Under the pieces are notes generated by a model. It was not told where the DNA came from, did no database searches, and saw only the letters and a list, made by a program, of their open reading frames with translations. A program made the position numbers and the translations under genes. Source: Campylobacteraceae bacterium (lineage in GTDB: Bacteria; Campylobacterota; Campylobacteria; Campylobacterales; Sulfurovaceae). From it: a DNA stretch of 52,277 nt. The stretch spans positions 1-52,277 of the forward strand of contig JALWLW010000057.1 of assembly GCA_027081065.1 (NCBI GenBank). The letters run 5' to 3'. Shown one piece after another: positions 16,876 through 24,655 of this stretch (position 1 is the stretch's first letter; each line of letters starts with the position of its first letter).

Positions 16876-18205
16876 AACTAAACTCCTCTAATAAAGCATT
16901 GAAATTTTGTATACTTGTCTGTTTTGTCTCTAAACTATGGTAGTCTTTGTGTGACAGTTGCTGTTGTAGTTCTTTGTCAATTTGTATGACTTTGGCTCGG
17001 TTTTCAATGGCAAACTCTAAGTCTTTAGATTTTTGGTACATTTGGGCATTGGAGACAAAAGGAAAAAGAATGAAATGTAGGTAGTTTCCTTCACAACTTA
17101 GAGCAATATGTAGGTCTAAAATTTCAAGGGTCTCATTGTTATATAAAAAATCATCTATCTCTTGGTGTAGATGCTTATTTTGTGTTTTAATGACATAGAT
17201 ACGGCTGTCAACGTTAAAGCCATTTAAAATGTTTTGAAGTCTTGCTACTTCAAGTTTGAAGTCTACAATATCTTGACGTTCATGGTTTTCATGATAAAGC
17301 TCTAATGCTTTATGTTGACGCTCATGAATTTTGTCGAGTGAAGCACGTTTTTTATATTCTGTCCAAATGTAGTTGAAGACAACATTTATTTTTAAAAGGG
17401 TGTCTTCATGGTAAAACAGAAATGGAATCTCTTCAATGATTAAAATGGCAACAATATCATCACGTTTGTCCATAAAAGGGATGGCATAAAGATAAGAAGT
17501 TTGTCCTTTGTCTTCAAGGTCATGGAGGTACATGGCTCTTTTTTGGCTAAGTGCTTCGGTAATCAGTCTATCTTTTTTATCTATCTGTTCATCGATTGGA
17601 CCAATAGACGCAAAAATATGATGAGGTTTGTTCTCTTTGACTCTCCAAATCATCGCTGAATTGACGGAGAAAAATTTTTTTAGAATACGTAAAGTATTTT
17701 TTGCACTCTCTTTAGGTGTATTGTGTTCAGAACTCTCTAAAATTTCAGAGATAACAAAACGAAAAGAAGCAGGTTGAATAATATAGATGGACTCCAGTTT
17801 GTCATGAGAAATTTTTAGAGTAAAAAAAGCATGGGTAAGTTCTTTTAGACGTAGTTGTAAGTATTTAGTTTTAATCTTAAACTTGTCCATCTCTTCATGT
17901 AGATTAGAAAAGAAAAAACCATAGAGAAAAACAAAAAATAGATTTTCAAGTAAAATATTGGTAAAAGCAGCATCTCCTCTATAGGAGATAAAGCTCATAA
18001 CAGCAAAACTTAGCCACATGACAAGTCCCATGTTTAATCCATAAAAGAGTGTAACAATGGCAAGCCATAAGACCATAAATGAAAAATCAGCATGAACTAA
18101 AAGAGGGTCATTAGGCTCAATATAATAGCCTACTGCTCCAATGATGAGTGTAAAAATAAGTACTTCAAATGCTTGAAGAAGAGGAGATTGCCTTTTGAGT
18201 GTCAT
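16859..18205 (-). CDS. pelD: PelD: inner-membrane GAF/degenerate-GGDEF regulator of Pel synthesis
   Basis: The 448-residue product has four membrane helices in the first about 100 residues, a coiled-coil linker, a GAF-like domain (about 145-290, with MIWRVKENKPHHIFASIG) and a C-terminal domain placed like the degenerate GGDEF of PelD (about 320-430). In Pseudomonas, PelD binds c-di-GMP through an RxxD inhibitory-site motif and thereby switches on polymerisation. No RxxD occurs anywhere in this protein, nor a GGDEF catalytic motif. Either the binding site has diverged or activation differs. No good ribosome-binding site precedes the ATG at 18205. The pelC stop is only 4 bp upstream, suggesting coupling. 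Confidence 0.88.
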   Translation of the reverse strand: MTLKRQSPLLQAFEVLIFTLIIGAVGYYIEPNDPLLVHADFSFMVLWLAIVTLFYGLNMGLVMWLSFAVMSFISYRGDAAFTNILLENLFFVFLYGFFFSNLHEEMDKFKIKTKYLQLRLKELTHAFFTLKISHDKLESIYIIQPASFRFVISEILESSEHNTPKESAKNTLRILKKFFSVNSAMIWRVKENKPHHIFASIGPIDEQIDKKDRLITEALSQKRAMYLHDLEDKGQTSYLYAIPFMDKRDDIVAILIIEEIPFLFYHEDTLLKINVVFNYIWTEYKKRASLDKIHERQHKALELYHENHERQDIVDFKLEVARLQNILNGFNVDSRIYVIKTQNKHLHQEIDDFLYNNETLEILDLHIALSCEGNYLHFILFPFVSNAQMYQKSKDLEFAIENRAKVIQIDKELQQQLSHKDYHSLETKQTSIQNFNALLEEFSCDSSL

Positions 18206-18209
18206 AATA

Positions 18210-18719
18210 TTAGTTAATAAATTTAGGAATTAACTCTTGGGCAATCTCTTGTGCTACCACCCCAATGGACTTATGTCCCCAAGCACTCTTTGCACCCACA
18301 GCATTAAAAACAATGGCATTGTTACTAAGGTCAATCACTTTAATAGTATAGCTTACTACCGGTTCAGCATCGATCCCTGTTTTGTATTGCCACTCTTGAA
18401 CATTGCCTGTGATGAGGTAGTTTGCACCTATGGTTGTGGCTTGTTCTTTTTGTAAGTTAAACAGCTTTTGTTTCCCTTCTTTTAAGGCAACATCATCACT
18501 TCCATCAATAAGAGAGTGAATGACAATATTTTTTTGGGAGAGTACAGACTCTACAATACTCGCAGCCCTAAGTCCTGCCATGGGTGTTTGGGTGTAATTC
18601 CAAAAAGCAGAAATGGCATAAATTTTATTATTGGGTAGGGGGGTTGTCTTTTTATGAATAATAGAAGAACAAGCTGTAAAAATAAATAAAGATATAAGTA
18701 AAATAAAATGTTTAAACAT
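18210..18719 (-). CDS. pelC: PelC: outer-membrane lipoprotein of the Pel export pore
   Basis: The 169-residue lipoprotein has a signal peptide with lipobox FTAC (Cys17 from the chosen start), followed by ISAFWNYTQTPMAGLRAASIVES, KQKLFNLQKEQATTIGANYLITGNVQEW and a conserved C-terminal helix. PelC forms a ring on the inner face of the outer membrane around the PelB barrel and guides the cationic polymer. The ATG at 18719 is preferred because GGGAG lies seven bases upstream; an in-frame TTG at 18725 is too close to it. It is the first gene of the operon here, whereas pelA leads in Pseudomonas. Confidence 0.9.
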   Translation of the reverse strand: MFKHFILLISLFIFTACSSIIHKKTTPLPNNKIYAISAFWNYTQTPMAGLRAASIVESVLSQKNIVIHSLIDGSDDVALKEGKQKLFNLQKEQATTIGANYLITGNVQEWQYKTGIDAEPVVSYTIKVIDLSNNAIVFNAVGAKSAWGHKSIGVVAQEIAQELIPKFIN

Positions 18720-19016
18720 AATCAAACTCCCTTAAGATTAATATGTAGTTAATTTTATTTTAATAATTTACACTTAAGATTGAAAGAAATCATACTATAA
18801 AGTATGGTAGCGTATTCATTTTATGGAGGAAATTAGCATAAATGCTCAAAAGATTCATATTAAAAATTAATTTTAATTAAAATTAATTAGTTTTTTAAGC
18901 CTATTTTATTGATATTAAAGAATAAAGGTAGGGTTTAATCAAGCATTTATAAGCTAGTTAAAGCCTTCTACTGTTAGAATCTTTTTTTGAAAGAAGTTTA
19001 ACAGTATGGAGCATAT
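18720..19016. promoter_or_regulatory. Divergent control region between pelC operon and murB
   Basis: No gene is present in these 297 bp. Three dyads stand out. CATACT-ATAA-AGTATG at 18791-18806 lies about 75 bp upstream of the pelC start. A perfect 24-bp AT-only palindrome at 18865-18888 is centred on TTTTAATTAAAA. TACTGTTA (18969-18976) pairs with TAACAGTA (18999-19006) next to the murB ribosome-binding site, with an inner CTTT/AAAG. A TAGAAT -10-like hexamer for murB is at 18975-18980. The first two are candidate operators for the pel operon, an inference from position and symmetry. Confidence 0.45.
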
Positions 19017-19793
19017 ATGTATTTTAAAACAGTAGACTTTAGTAAATTTTCGAGCATAAAAGTGGGTGTACCCATTGAAGTCTTAATGTTAGAATATGGA
19101 GATAAAATTCCAAAAGACAGGTTAATTATTGGTCATGCTAATAATCTTTTGGTCTCTTCATCACCTACTCCTTTAATGATGCTCTCTAAAGATTTTTCAT
19201 TTTTAAAAATTGAAGATGGATATTTAAGAGTTGGTGCAGCGACACCTACTGGGAAACTTCTCTCTTTTGCTAAAAAAAATGATTTAGCAGGTTTTGAATT
19301 TGTCTCTAAATTACCTGGTTCTATTGGTGGTATGTTAGCTATGAATGCAGGGGTTAAATCTTATGAGATATTTAATATTTTAGATGCCATAAAAATAGAG
19401 GGAGAATGGGTTGAAAAAAAGAACATAGAACATGGTTATCGTTTTGCAAAACTCGGTGGTGTAGCGACTGAAGTTCGATTTAAAATTCAAAAAGGTTTTT
19501 CAAAAGAGTTACTTGATGAATTAGTGAATTTACGCTCAAACCAACCTAAAACAGCATCAGCTGGTTCAGCATTTAAAAATCCTGAGGGTGATTATGCTGG
19601 ACGACTTATTGAAGAGGTTGGCTTAAAGGGAGTAAGTAAAGGAGCGATGCAGTGGTCAATGGTACATGCAAATTTTTTAGTTAATCATGGAGGAGGAACA
19701 TTTGATGAGGCTAAATATTTGATTGATTTAGCCAAGAATAAGGTTTTTGAAAAGTTTGGTATGTTGTTAATGGAAGAGGTGCAAATTTTGTAA
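19017..19793 (+). CDS. murB: UDP-N-acetylenolpyruvoylglucosamine reductase
   Basis: MurB reduces UDP-GlcNAc-enolpyruvate to UDP-MurNAc with NADPH and FAD, the second committed step of peptidoglycan synthesis. The 258-residue protein is the short campylobacterial form. Visible are the FAD-binding segment LPGSIGGMLAMNAGVKSYEI, the Tyr-containing HGYRFAK stretch, the proton-donor Ser in KTASAGSAFKNPEGDYAGRLIE and the terminal EEVQIL with the catalytic Glu. A weak GGAG precedes the ATG. It is convergent with yeiH across a strong hairpin terminator. Confidence 0.95.
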   Translation: MYFKTVDFSKFSSIKVGVPIEVLMLEYGDKIPKDRLIIGHANNLLVSSSPTPLMMLSKDFSFLKIEDGYLRVGAATPTGKLLSFAKKNDLAGFEFVSKLPGSIGGMLAMNAGVKSYEIFNILDAIKIEGEWVEKKNIEHGYRFAKLGGVATEVRFKIQKGFSKELLDELVNLRSNQPKTASAGSAFKNPEGDYAGRLIEEVGLKGVSKGAMQWSMVHANFLVNHGGGTFDEAKYLIDLAKNKVFEKFGMLLMEEVQIL

Positions 19794-19829
19794 CAGGATT
19801 GCAGTGCAATGCCTGTTAGTTAATTTTTT
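19792..19829. terminator. Bidirectional rho-independent terminator between murB and yeiH
   Basis: AACAGGATTGCA (19792-19803) pairs with TGCAATgCCTGTT (19805-19817), a 12-bp stem with one bulged G and a one-base centre. It is followed by TAATTTTTTA on the plus side and by AT-rich sequence on the other. The stem starts inside the murB stop codon, and the T-run reaches the yeiH stop, so both convergent genes can use it. Confidence 0.75.
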
Positions 19830-20892
19830 AAAAAATGTTACAAATAACTTTCGTAACAATGAAACCACCCACAACAAGCCAGATAAACATACCAAGTGCT
19901 GTATAGATAGGGGTTAAACCTAAACCTTTAAATTTAGCAAAACGCGTACCTACACCCAGTGCTGTCATTGCCATGGTTAGTAAAAAGGTATCAGTTTCAT
20001 TTATCCAATGTACAATATTGCTGGGGACAAGATTGAGTGAGTTAAAACCAGCTACCCCAATGAAATAAACTGCAAACCAAGGAATAACTAATTTAACAGC
20101 TGAAGTCTCACCACCTGTTTTTTTGGCTTTAAAAGACAAATAGATACCTAAAACAATAAGCATAGGTGCAATCATAATAACACGGGTCATTTTAACAATA
20201 ACAGCAGAGTTTGCCATCTCTTCAGCAGCCCCTGGAATAGACGCTGGAACAGCTACAACTTGTGCTACTTCATGAATCGTCCCTCCAACATAAATACCAA
20301 ACTCTCTACCTGTCATGTGTAAAAAACCACTTGCATTTTCAATGAAAGCACTATAAAGTACGGGGTACAAAAACATAGAAATTGTTCCAAATAAAACCAC
20401 CATAGAGACAGCAATAGCTGTTTTATGCTCTTCTGCTTTAACTACTGGCTCGGTTGCTAAAACAGCTGCTGCACCACAAACAGAAGCCCCAGAAGCGATT
20501 AAGATAGAAGTGTCTTCTTCCATTTTAAAAATTTTACTTCCTAGCCATGTTCCTAGTATAAATGTTGAACTTAGCATAATAAGTGAAACTAAAAAACCTT
20601 CAAGCCCTACTTCACCTATTTGTTGAAAAGTAATACGAAAACCATAAAAAACAATGGCAAAACGTAAAATTTTTTTGGCTGAAAAAGTAATACCTGTTTC
20701 CCATGATGTTGGCATTTTGTGGTGTAAAGAGTTGGCAAAGATAATACCAATAACAATTCCCACGACTAAAGGTGAAATACCTAAAGTTTTAAGGGTTGAA
20801 GTTTGAGCAAGAAATGTGGCTATAATAGCAATGATAGCGATAAAAGCTATTCCCATCAATGTACCATTACGTTTACTTGGTGAAAATGGCAT
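19828..20892 (-). CDS. yeiH: YeiH/UPF0324-family membrane protein (putative sulfate-type exporter)
   Basis: The 354-residue protein has about 10 membrane helices and the family's conserved stretches: LGISPLVVGIVIGIIFANSL, ILRFAIVFYGFRITFQQIGE, SILIASGASVCGAAAVLATE, FGIYVGGTIHEVAQVVA and MTALGVGTRFAKFKGLG. UPF0324/YeiH proteins are annotated as putative sulfate exporters, although transport has been shown for few members. No LysR-type regulator is adjacent, unlike E. coli yeiE-yeiH. It is transcribed alone, divergent from coaE. Confidence 0.85.
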   Translation of the reverse strand: MPFSPSKRNGTLMGIAFIAIIAIIATFLAQTSTLKTLGISPLVVGIVIGIIFANSLHHKMPTSWETGITFSAKKILRFAIVFYGFRITFQQIGEVGLEGFLVSLIMLSSTFILGTWLGSKIFKMEEDTSILIASGASVCGAAAVLATEPVVKAEEHKTAIAVSMVVLFGTISMFLYPVLYSAFIENASGFLHMTGREFGIYVGGTIHEVAQVVAVPASIPGAAEEMANSAVIVKMTRVIMIAPMLIVLGIYLSFKAKKTGGETSAVKLVIPWFAVYFIGVAGFNSLNLVPSNIVHWINETDTFLLTMAMTALGVGTRFAKFKGLGLTPIYTALGMFIWLVVGGFIVTKVICNIF

Positions 20893-21013
20893 ATAAATCC
20901 TTAATGTTTTTTGGAATTATACTTAGATTTAAAATAAAAGAAAAATAAATTGAGTTGATGAGATAAATAAAGAATATTGTAGAATGAGTTTTTGATATTA
21001 AAAGGAGTTATAT

Positions 21014-21616
21014 ATGGCATTTAAATATGCAATCGTTTTAACAGGTGGGATTGCTACGGGAAAGAGTACGGTAGCTAATATATTTAAGGGGTATGGATTT
21101 CAAATTATTGATGCAGATAAGATTGCTCATGAAATGTTAGACTCATGTTATATGCAAATAGCTGAGTTGTTTGGGGGTGAGTATATTGAACATAAAAAAG
21201 TTCTTCGTAAAAAATTAGGTTTATTAATATTTGCTGATGAAAAAGAAAAAAAGCGTTTAGAATCTTTGCTTCACCCTTTAATTTTTAAAGAAATTGAGAA
21301 GCAATCTATAGTATTAGATAACTTGAAAAAGCCATATTTAGTAGATATCCCTCTTTTCTTTGAATCAAAACGTTATCCGATTAAAGAGAGTATCGTAGTT
21401 TATGTGCCTCCTCATTTACAGTTAGAGCGATTGATGAAACGTGATTCTTCAACAAAGGAACAGGCATTGAGTCGTATTGAAGCACAGATGAGTATTGAGG
21501 AAAAGAAGCATAAAGCAACATACTTAATTGATAATAGGGGAGAGTTAAAACAATTAAAGCTTCTCTGTGATAGAGTAAAAGAAGATATTTTAGAAAATTA
21601 TAAAGGAAAATTATGA
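21014..21616 (+). CDS. coaE: Dephospho-CoA kinase
   Basis: CoaE phosphorylates dephospho-CoA at the 3'-hydroxyl, the last step of coenzyme A synthesis. The 200-residue protein has the P-loop GGIATGKSTVANIF, the DADKIAHEML substrate segment, PYLVDIPLFFESKRYP and the lid region RLMKRDSSTKEQALSRIEAQMS. An AAGGAG seven bases upstream fixes the ATG. It overlaps the L,D-transpeptidase gene by 4 bp (ATGA). Confidence 0.95.
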   Translation: MAFKYAIVLTGGIATGKSTVANIFKGYGFQIIDADKIAHEMLDSCYMQIAELFGGEYIEHKKVLRKKLGLLIFADEKEKKRLESLLHPLIFKEIEKQSIVLDNLKKPYLVDIPLFFESKRYPIKESIVVYVPPHLQLERLMKRDSSTKEQALSRIEAQMSIEEKKHKATYLIDNRGELKQLKLLCDRVKEDILENYKGKL

Positions 21617-22104
21617 TTTCACGTTTTATACTTATGTTCATAGGGGGGACATTGGCTCTTTTTGCTGATGCTATGGCAGATAAGATAATTATAAAAAAAT
21701 CAACTCGTATGTTGTACCTTTCTACACAAGGGGAGATATTTAAAAAATATCATATTACTTTAGGAAAAGTGCCTGTAGGAGACAAAGAGGTGGAGGGGGA
21801 TATGAAGACACCAGAGGGAGCATATCTATTGGACTATCGACAGTTTTCAAATGATTATTATAAGTCTTTACATGTCTCTTACCCTAATGCTAGTGACAAA
21901 GCACATGCTAAAGCTTTAGGTGCAAGTCCTGGTGGTATGATTATGATTCATGGAACGCCACCTGCATGGTCACTCTCTCCTTATGGAGATTGGATGAATA
22001 TACTTATTGATTGGACCGAAGGGTGTATTGCCATGCAAAATGATGATATGGATGAAGTGTGGGATAGTACGACTAATGGTATTCCGATAGTGATTCTTCC
22101 CTAA
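21613..22104 (+). CDS. L,D-transpeptidase (YkuD fold), exported
   Basis: The 163-residue protein has a signal peptide (RFILMFIGGTLALFADAMA) and one YkuD domain. The domain begins DKIIIKKSTRMLYL and includes GKVPVGDKEVEGDMKTPEG, then MIMIHGTPP and WTEGCIAMQNDDMDEVW with the catalytic His and Cys. Such enzymes form 3-3 peptidoglycan cross-links or attach or trim peptide stems. The usual S-H-G-C-I-R signature is T-E-G-C-I-A here, placing it in the subgroup with W-T-E-G-C-I-A rather than the classical one. Translationally coupled to coaE; the shared operon does not imply shared function. Confidence 0.88.
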   Translation: MISRFILMFIGGTLALFADAMADKIIIKKSTRMLYLSTQGEIFKKYHITLGKVPVGDKEVEGDMKTPEGAYLLDYRQFSNDYYKSLHVSYPNASDKAHAKALGASPGGMIMIHGTPPAWSLSPYGDWMNILIDWTEGCIAMQNDDMDEVWDSTTNGIPIVILP

Positions 22105-22116
22105 AGAGGGAAGAAT
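22093..22116. terminator. Perfect hairpin over the L,D-transpeptidase stop codon
   Basis: ATTCTTCCCT (22093-22102) pairs perfectly with AGGGAAGAAT (22107-22116) around a four-base loop. The TAA stop (22102-22104) is partly in stem and loop. There is no T-tract behind it, so it may terminate weakly or protect the mRNA 3' end. Confidence 0.5.
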
Positions 22117-22160
22117 ATAAAATAGTTTAGTTCTTTATTAGCGTGTAAAGCTTTGTGTAG

Positions 22161-22712
22161 TTATTTCTTTTTAGGGGTGACATACATGTTAACATAACGA
22201 CCATCACGTTTAGCATTTTGTTCGAGTACACCTACATCTTCAAGCATTGGCCAAACACGATTAAGAACATCAATTCCCCACTCTGGATTTGCCATCTCAC
22301 GACCTCGTAAAAAGACCCTTAGTTTAACATGTTTACCAGCTTCTAAAAACTCTCGTGCATGTTTTACTTTGTAGGCAATGTCACCATCAGCGATTTTACA
22401 AGAGAATTTTACCTCTTTTACATCAATGATTTTTTGGTTTTTTCTTGCTTCTTTTTTCTTTTTTTCTTGCTCATACTTAAACTTACCATAGTCCATCATC
22501 TTAGCAACTGGTGGTTTTGCATCTGGTGATACAAGTACTAAATCTAGTCCTTTATCATCAGCAATTTGCATGGCTTCGTCACGAGATAAAATACCCATTG
22601 CTTCACCTTCATCTCCTAAAACTCGGAGTTCATGAGCACGAATTTTATCATTCATAATGGTGTCGTCAGGTTTTTTTCTACCTCGGTTGTTTCTGTTGTT
22701 TTGTCTACTCAA
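22161..22712 (-). CDS. infC: Translation initiation factor IF-3
   Basis: IF-3 keeps the 30S subunit free and checks the start codon. The 183-residue product shows the N-domain (NDKIRAHELRVLGDEGEAMGILSRDEA, DLVLVSPDAKPPVAKMMDYGKFKYE), a Lys-rich linker, and the C-domain (VKEVKFSCKIADGDIAYKVKHAREFL, KVRVFLRGRE-type segment). The start must be TTG at 22712: it overlaps the thrS stop (TTGA), and the preceding in-frame codons lead straight to a stop. A non-ATG start fits the known autoregulation of infC by IF-3 discrimination. Gene order thrS-infC is classical. Confidence 0.95.
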   Translation of the reverse strand: MSRQNNRNNRGRKKPDDTIMNDKIRAHELRVLGDEGEAMGILSRDEAMQIADDKGLDLVLVSPDAKPPVAKMMDYGKFKYEQEKKKKEARKNQKIIDVKEVKFSCKIADGDIAYKVKHAREFLEAGKHVKLRVFLRGREMANPEWGIDVLNRVWPMLEDVGVLEQNAKRDGRYVNMYVTPKKK

Positions 22713-24523
22713 ATTTTACCTTCATTTAATTGTTGACTTAATTCTACCATAAATTCATCAAAAGAAAGATTATACTGCTCTTTTGTTCGTCTATTTCGTA
22801 GTGCAACTGTTTTATTCTCAACCTCTTCGTCACCAACAATGACGACATAAGGGACTCTTTGTTTCTCTGCATTTCTTACTCTTTTATTTAAAGAGTCATT
22901 TTTATCATAAATTTCACTATCAATATCGATGTCCATAAGTTGAGATTGAAGCTCTTTTGCATAAGCAGTATGGACTTCAGAAATAGGTACAAAAATAACT
23001 TGTGTTGGTGCTATGAAGAGTGGAAATTCTCCAGCATAGTGTTCGGTTAACACAGCAATAAAACGTTCGAATGAACCTAAAATAGCTCTGTGAATCATGA
23101 CAGGTTGTTTACGTGTGTTGTCTTCAGCTACATATTCAACTTCAAAACGCTCTGGTAGGTTAAAGTCTACCTGAACAGTACCACATTGCCATTTTCTTCC
23201 AATGGCATCGGTAATCTTAATGTCAATTTTGGGTCCATAAAATGCACCACCACCTTCATCAATAGTAAATGGTAGGTTATTTTCATTGAGAGCATCTTTG
23301 AGTCCTTGTGTGGCTAAGTCCCAAACGGCATCATCTCCAATAGCTTTTTCTGGTTTGGTGGCTATTTCCATGGTGTACTCAAAACCAAAAAGTTTCATCA
23401 CCGAATCAACAAATTCAATAATATCTATTACTTCAGAAGCAATTTGTTCAGGAGTACAGAAAATATGGGCGTCATCTTGGGTAAATTCTCTTACACGCAG
23501 AAGACCATGTAATGCACCTGATTTTTCATGACGGTGAACCACACCATACTCATAATATTTTAAAGGTAAATCACGGTAAGATTTTCCTGTTTGTTTAAAA
23601 ATTTGAATATGTCCAATACAGTTCATAGGTTTTACCCCATACTCTTGTTCATCAACAGTGGTGAGGTACATGTTATCACCATAACAGGCGTAGTGACCAG
23701 AAATTCTCCACATGTCAGCTTTTAAAATTTCAGGACCACGTACTTGTTGGTAACCTCTTTTTCTATGAGCTTTGTGTAAAATATTTTCAAGTTTTTGTCG
23801 AAGTTTTGTTCCTTGTGGCATCCAAAATGGCAACCCTGCACCAGACTCTTCATCAAACATGAACAGTCCCATTTCTGCACCAATTTTTCTATGGTCACGT
23901 TTTTTTGCCTCTTCCATCATTTTCATGTAATCTTTAAGCGACTCTTTATCAGCAAAAGCAATTCCATAAATACGGGTAAGCATCTCGGCTTTTTCGTCAC
24001 CACCAAGGTAAGCTCCTGCTACACGGGTTAGTTTGAAGTTGTGCAAAAATCTAAGTGCAGGAACATGAGGTCCTTGACAGAGATCTTCAAAGTCACCTTG
24101 TTTGTAAACTGAAATTACCCCATCAGGAATACGTTTTAAAACTTCTTGTTTTAGGTCATCAGAAGCAAATTTTTCTAGGGCTTCTGCTTTAGTAATCTCA
24201 TATTTTTCAATTTTATATTTTTTCTTGATGAGTTCTTTCATCTTTTTTTCAATTTTTTTGAGGTCTTCTTCCCCAATCTTTTCGTCTACTCTAAAGTCAT
24301 AGTAGAACCCTTCATCAACAGTTGGTCCTACAAAAAACTTGGCATTGCTATAAAGTTCTGTAATTGCTTGTGCCATAAGGTGTGCTGTAGAGTGTCTTAC
24401 AATCTCTAAAGATGCTTCTGAATTGTCATATTCAATTGCTTGTGCAGTTGGATTCTCTCCTGCACTTTGTGTGTCTATAATATTTCCAAGGTCATCAATG
24501 TACCCAATTAAATTTTCACTCAA
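22709..24523 (-). CDS. thrS: Threonyl-tRNA synthetase lacking the TGS domain
   Basis: ThrS charges tRNA-Thr. The 604-residue protein carries the editing domain (HSTAHLMAQAI, an HxxxH near residue 43), the class II catalytic core with the zinc ligand Cys in MNCIGHIQIF, motif 2 (VHRHEKSGALHGLLRVREF), motif 3 (HRAILGSFERFIAVL) and a C-terminal anticodon-binding domain (PTQVIFVPIS to VALRNRR). The N-terminal TGS domain of longer ThrS enzymes is reduced to a short leader (IGYIDDLGNIID), as is usual in Campylobacterota. It overlaps infC by 4 bp and is divergent from glmM. Confidence 0.96.
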   Translation of the reverse strand: MSENLIGYIDDLGNIIDTQSAGENPTAQAIEYDNSEASLEIVRHSTAHLMAQAITELYSNAKFFVGPTVDEGFYYDFRVDEKIGEEDLKKIEKKMKELIKKKYKIEKYEITKAEALEKFASDDLKQEVLKRIPDGVISVYKQGDFEDLCQGPHVPALRFLHNFKLTRVAGAYLGGDEKAEMLTRIYGIAFADKESLKDYMKMMEEAKKRDHRKIGAEMGLFMFDEESGAGLPFWMPQGTKLRQKLENILHKAHRKRGYQQVRGPEILKADMWRISGHYACYGDNMYLTTVDEQEYGVKPMNCIGHIQIFKQTGKSYRDLPLKYYEYGVVHRHEKSGALHGLLRVREFTQDDAHIFCTPEQIASEVIDIIEFVDSVMKLFGFEYTMEIATKPEKAIGDDAVWDLATQGLKDALNENNLPFTIDEGGGAFYGPKIDIKITDAIGRKWQCGTVQVDFNLPERFEVEYVAEDNTRKQPVMIHRAILGSFERFIAVLTEHYAGEFPLFIAPTQVIFVPISEVHTAYAKELQSQLMDIDIDSEIYDKNDSLNKRVRNAEKQRVPYVVIVGDEEVENKTVALRNRRTKEQYNLSFDEFMVELSQQLNEGKI

Positions 24524-24655
24524 AACTAGCCTTTTTGTCTTCTATAATACGTAATAGGAGATGATTTTTAAATGCCGATATTATATCTTTTTTGGCTTAA
24601 CCCCAATTCACCTTTTAATGTGATAAAATTATAACTTTAAATTAGGAGATAAATT

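Noticed and set aside
18865..18888. AT-only 24-bp palindrome as a transcription terminator
   Set aside because: It lies between divergent genes, and an all-AT stem is weak in RNA; an operator or DNA-structure role is more plausible.
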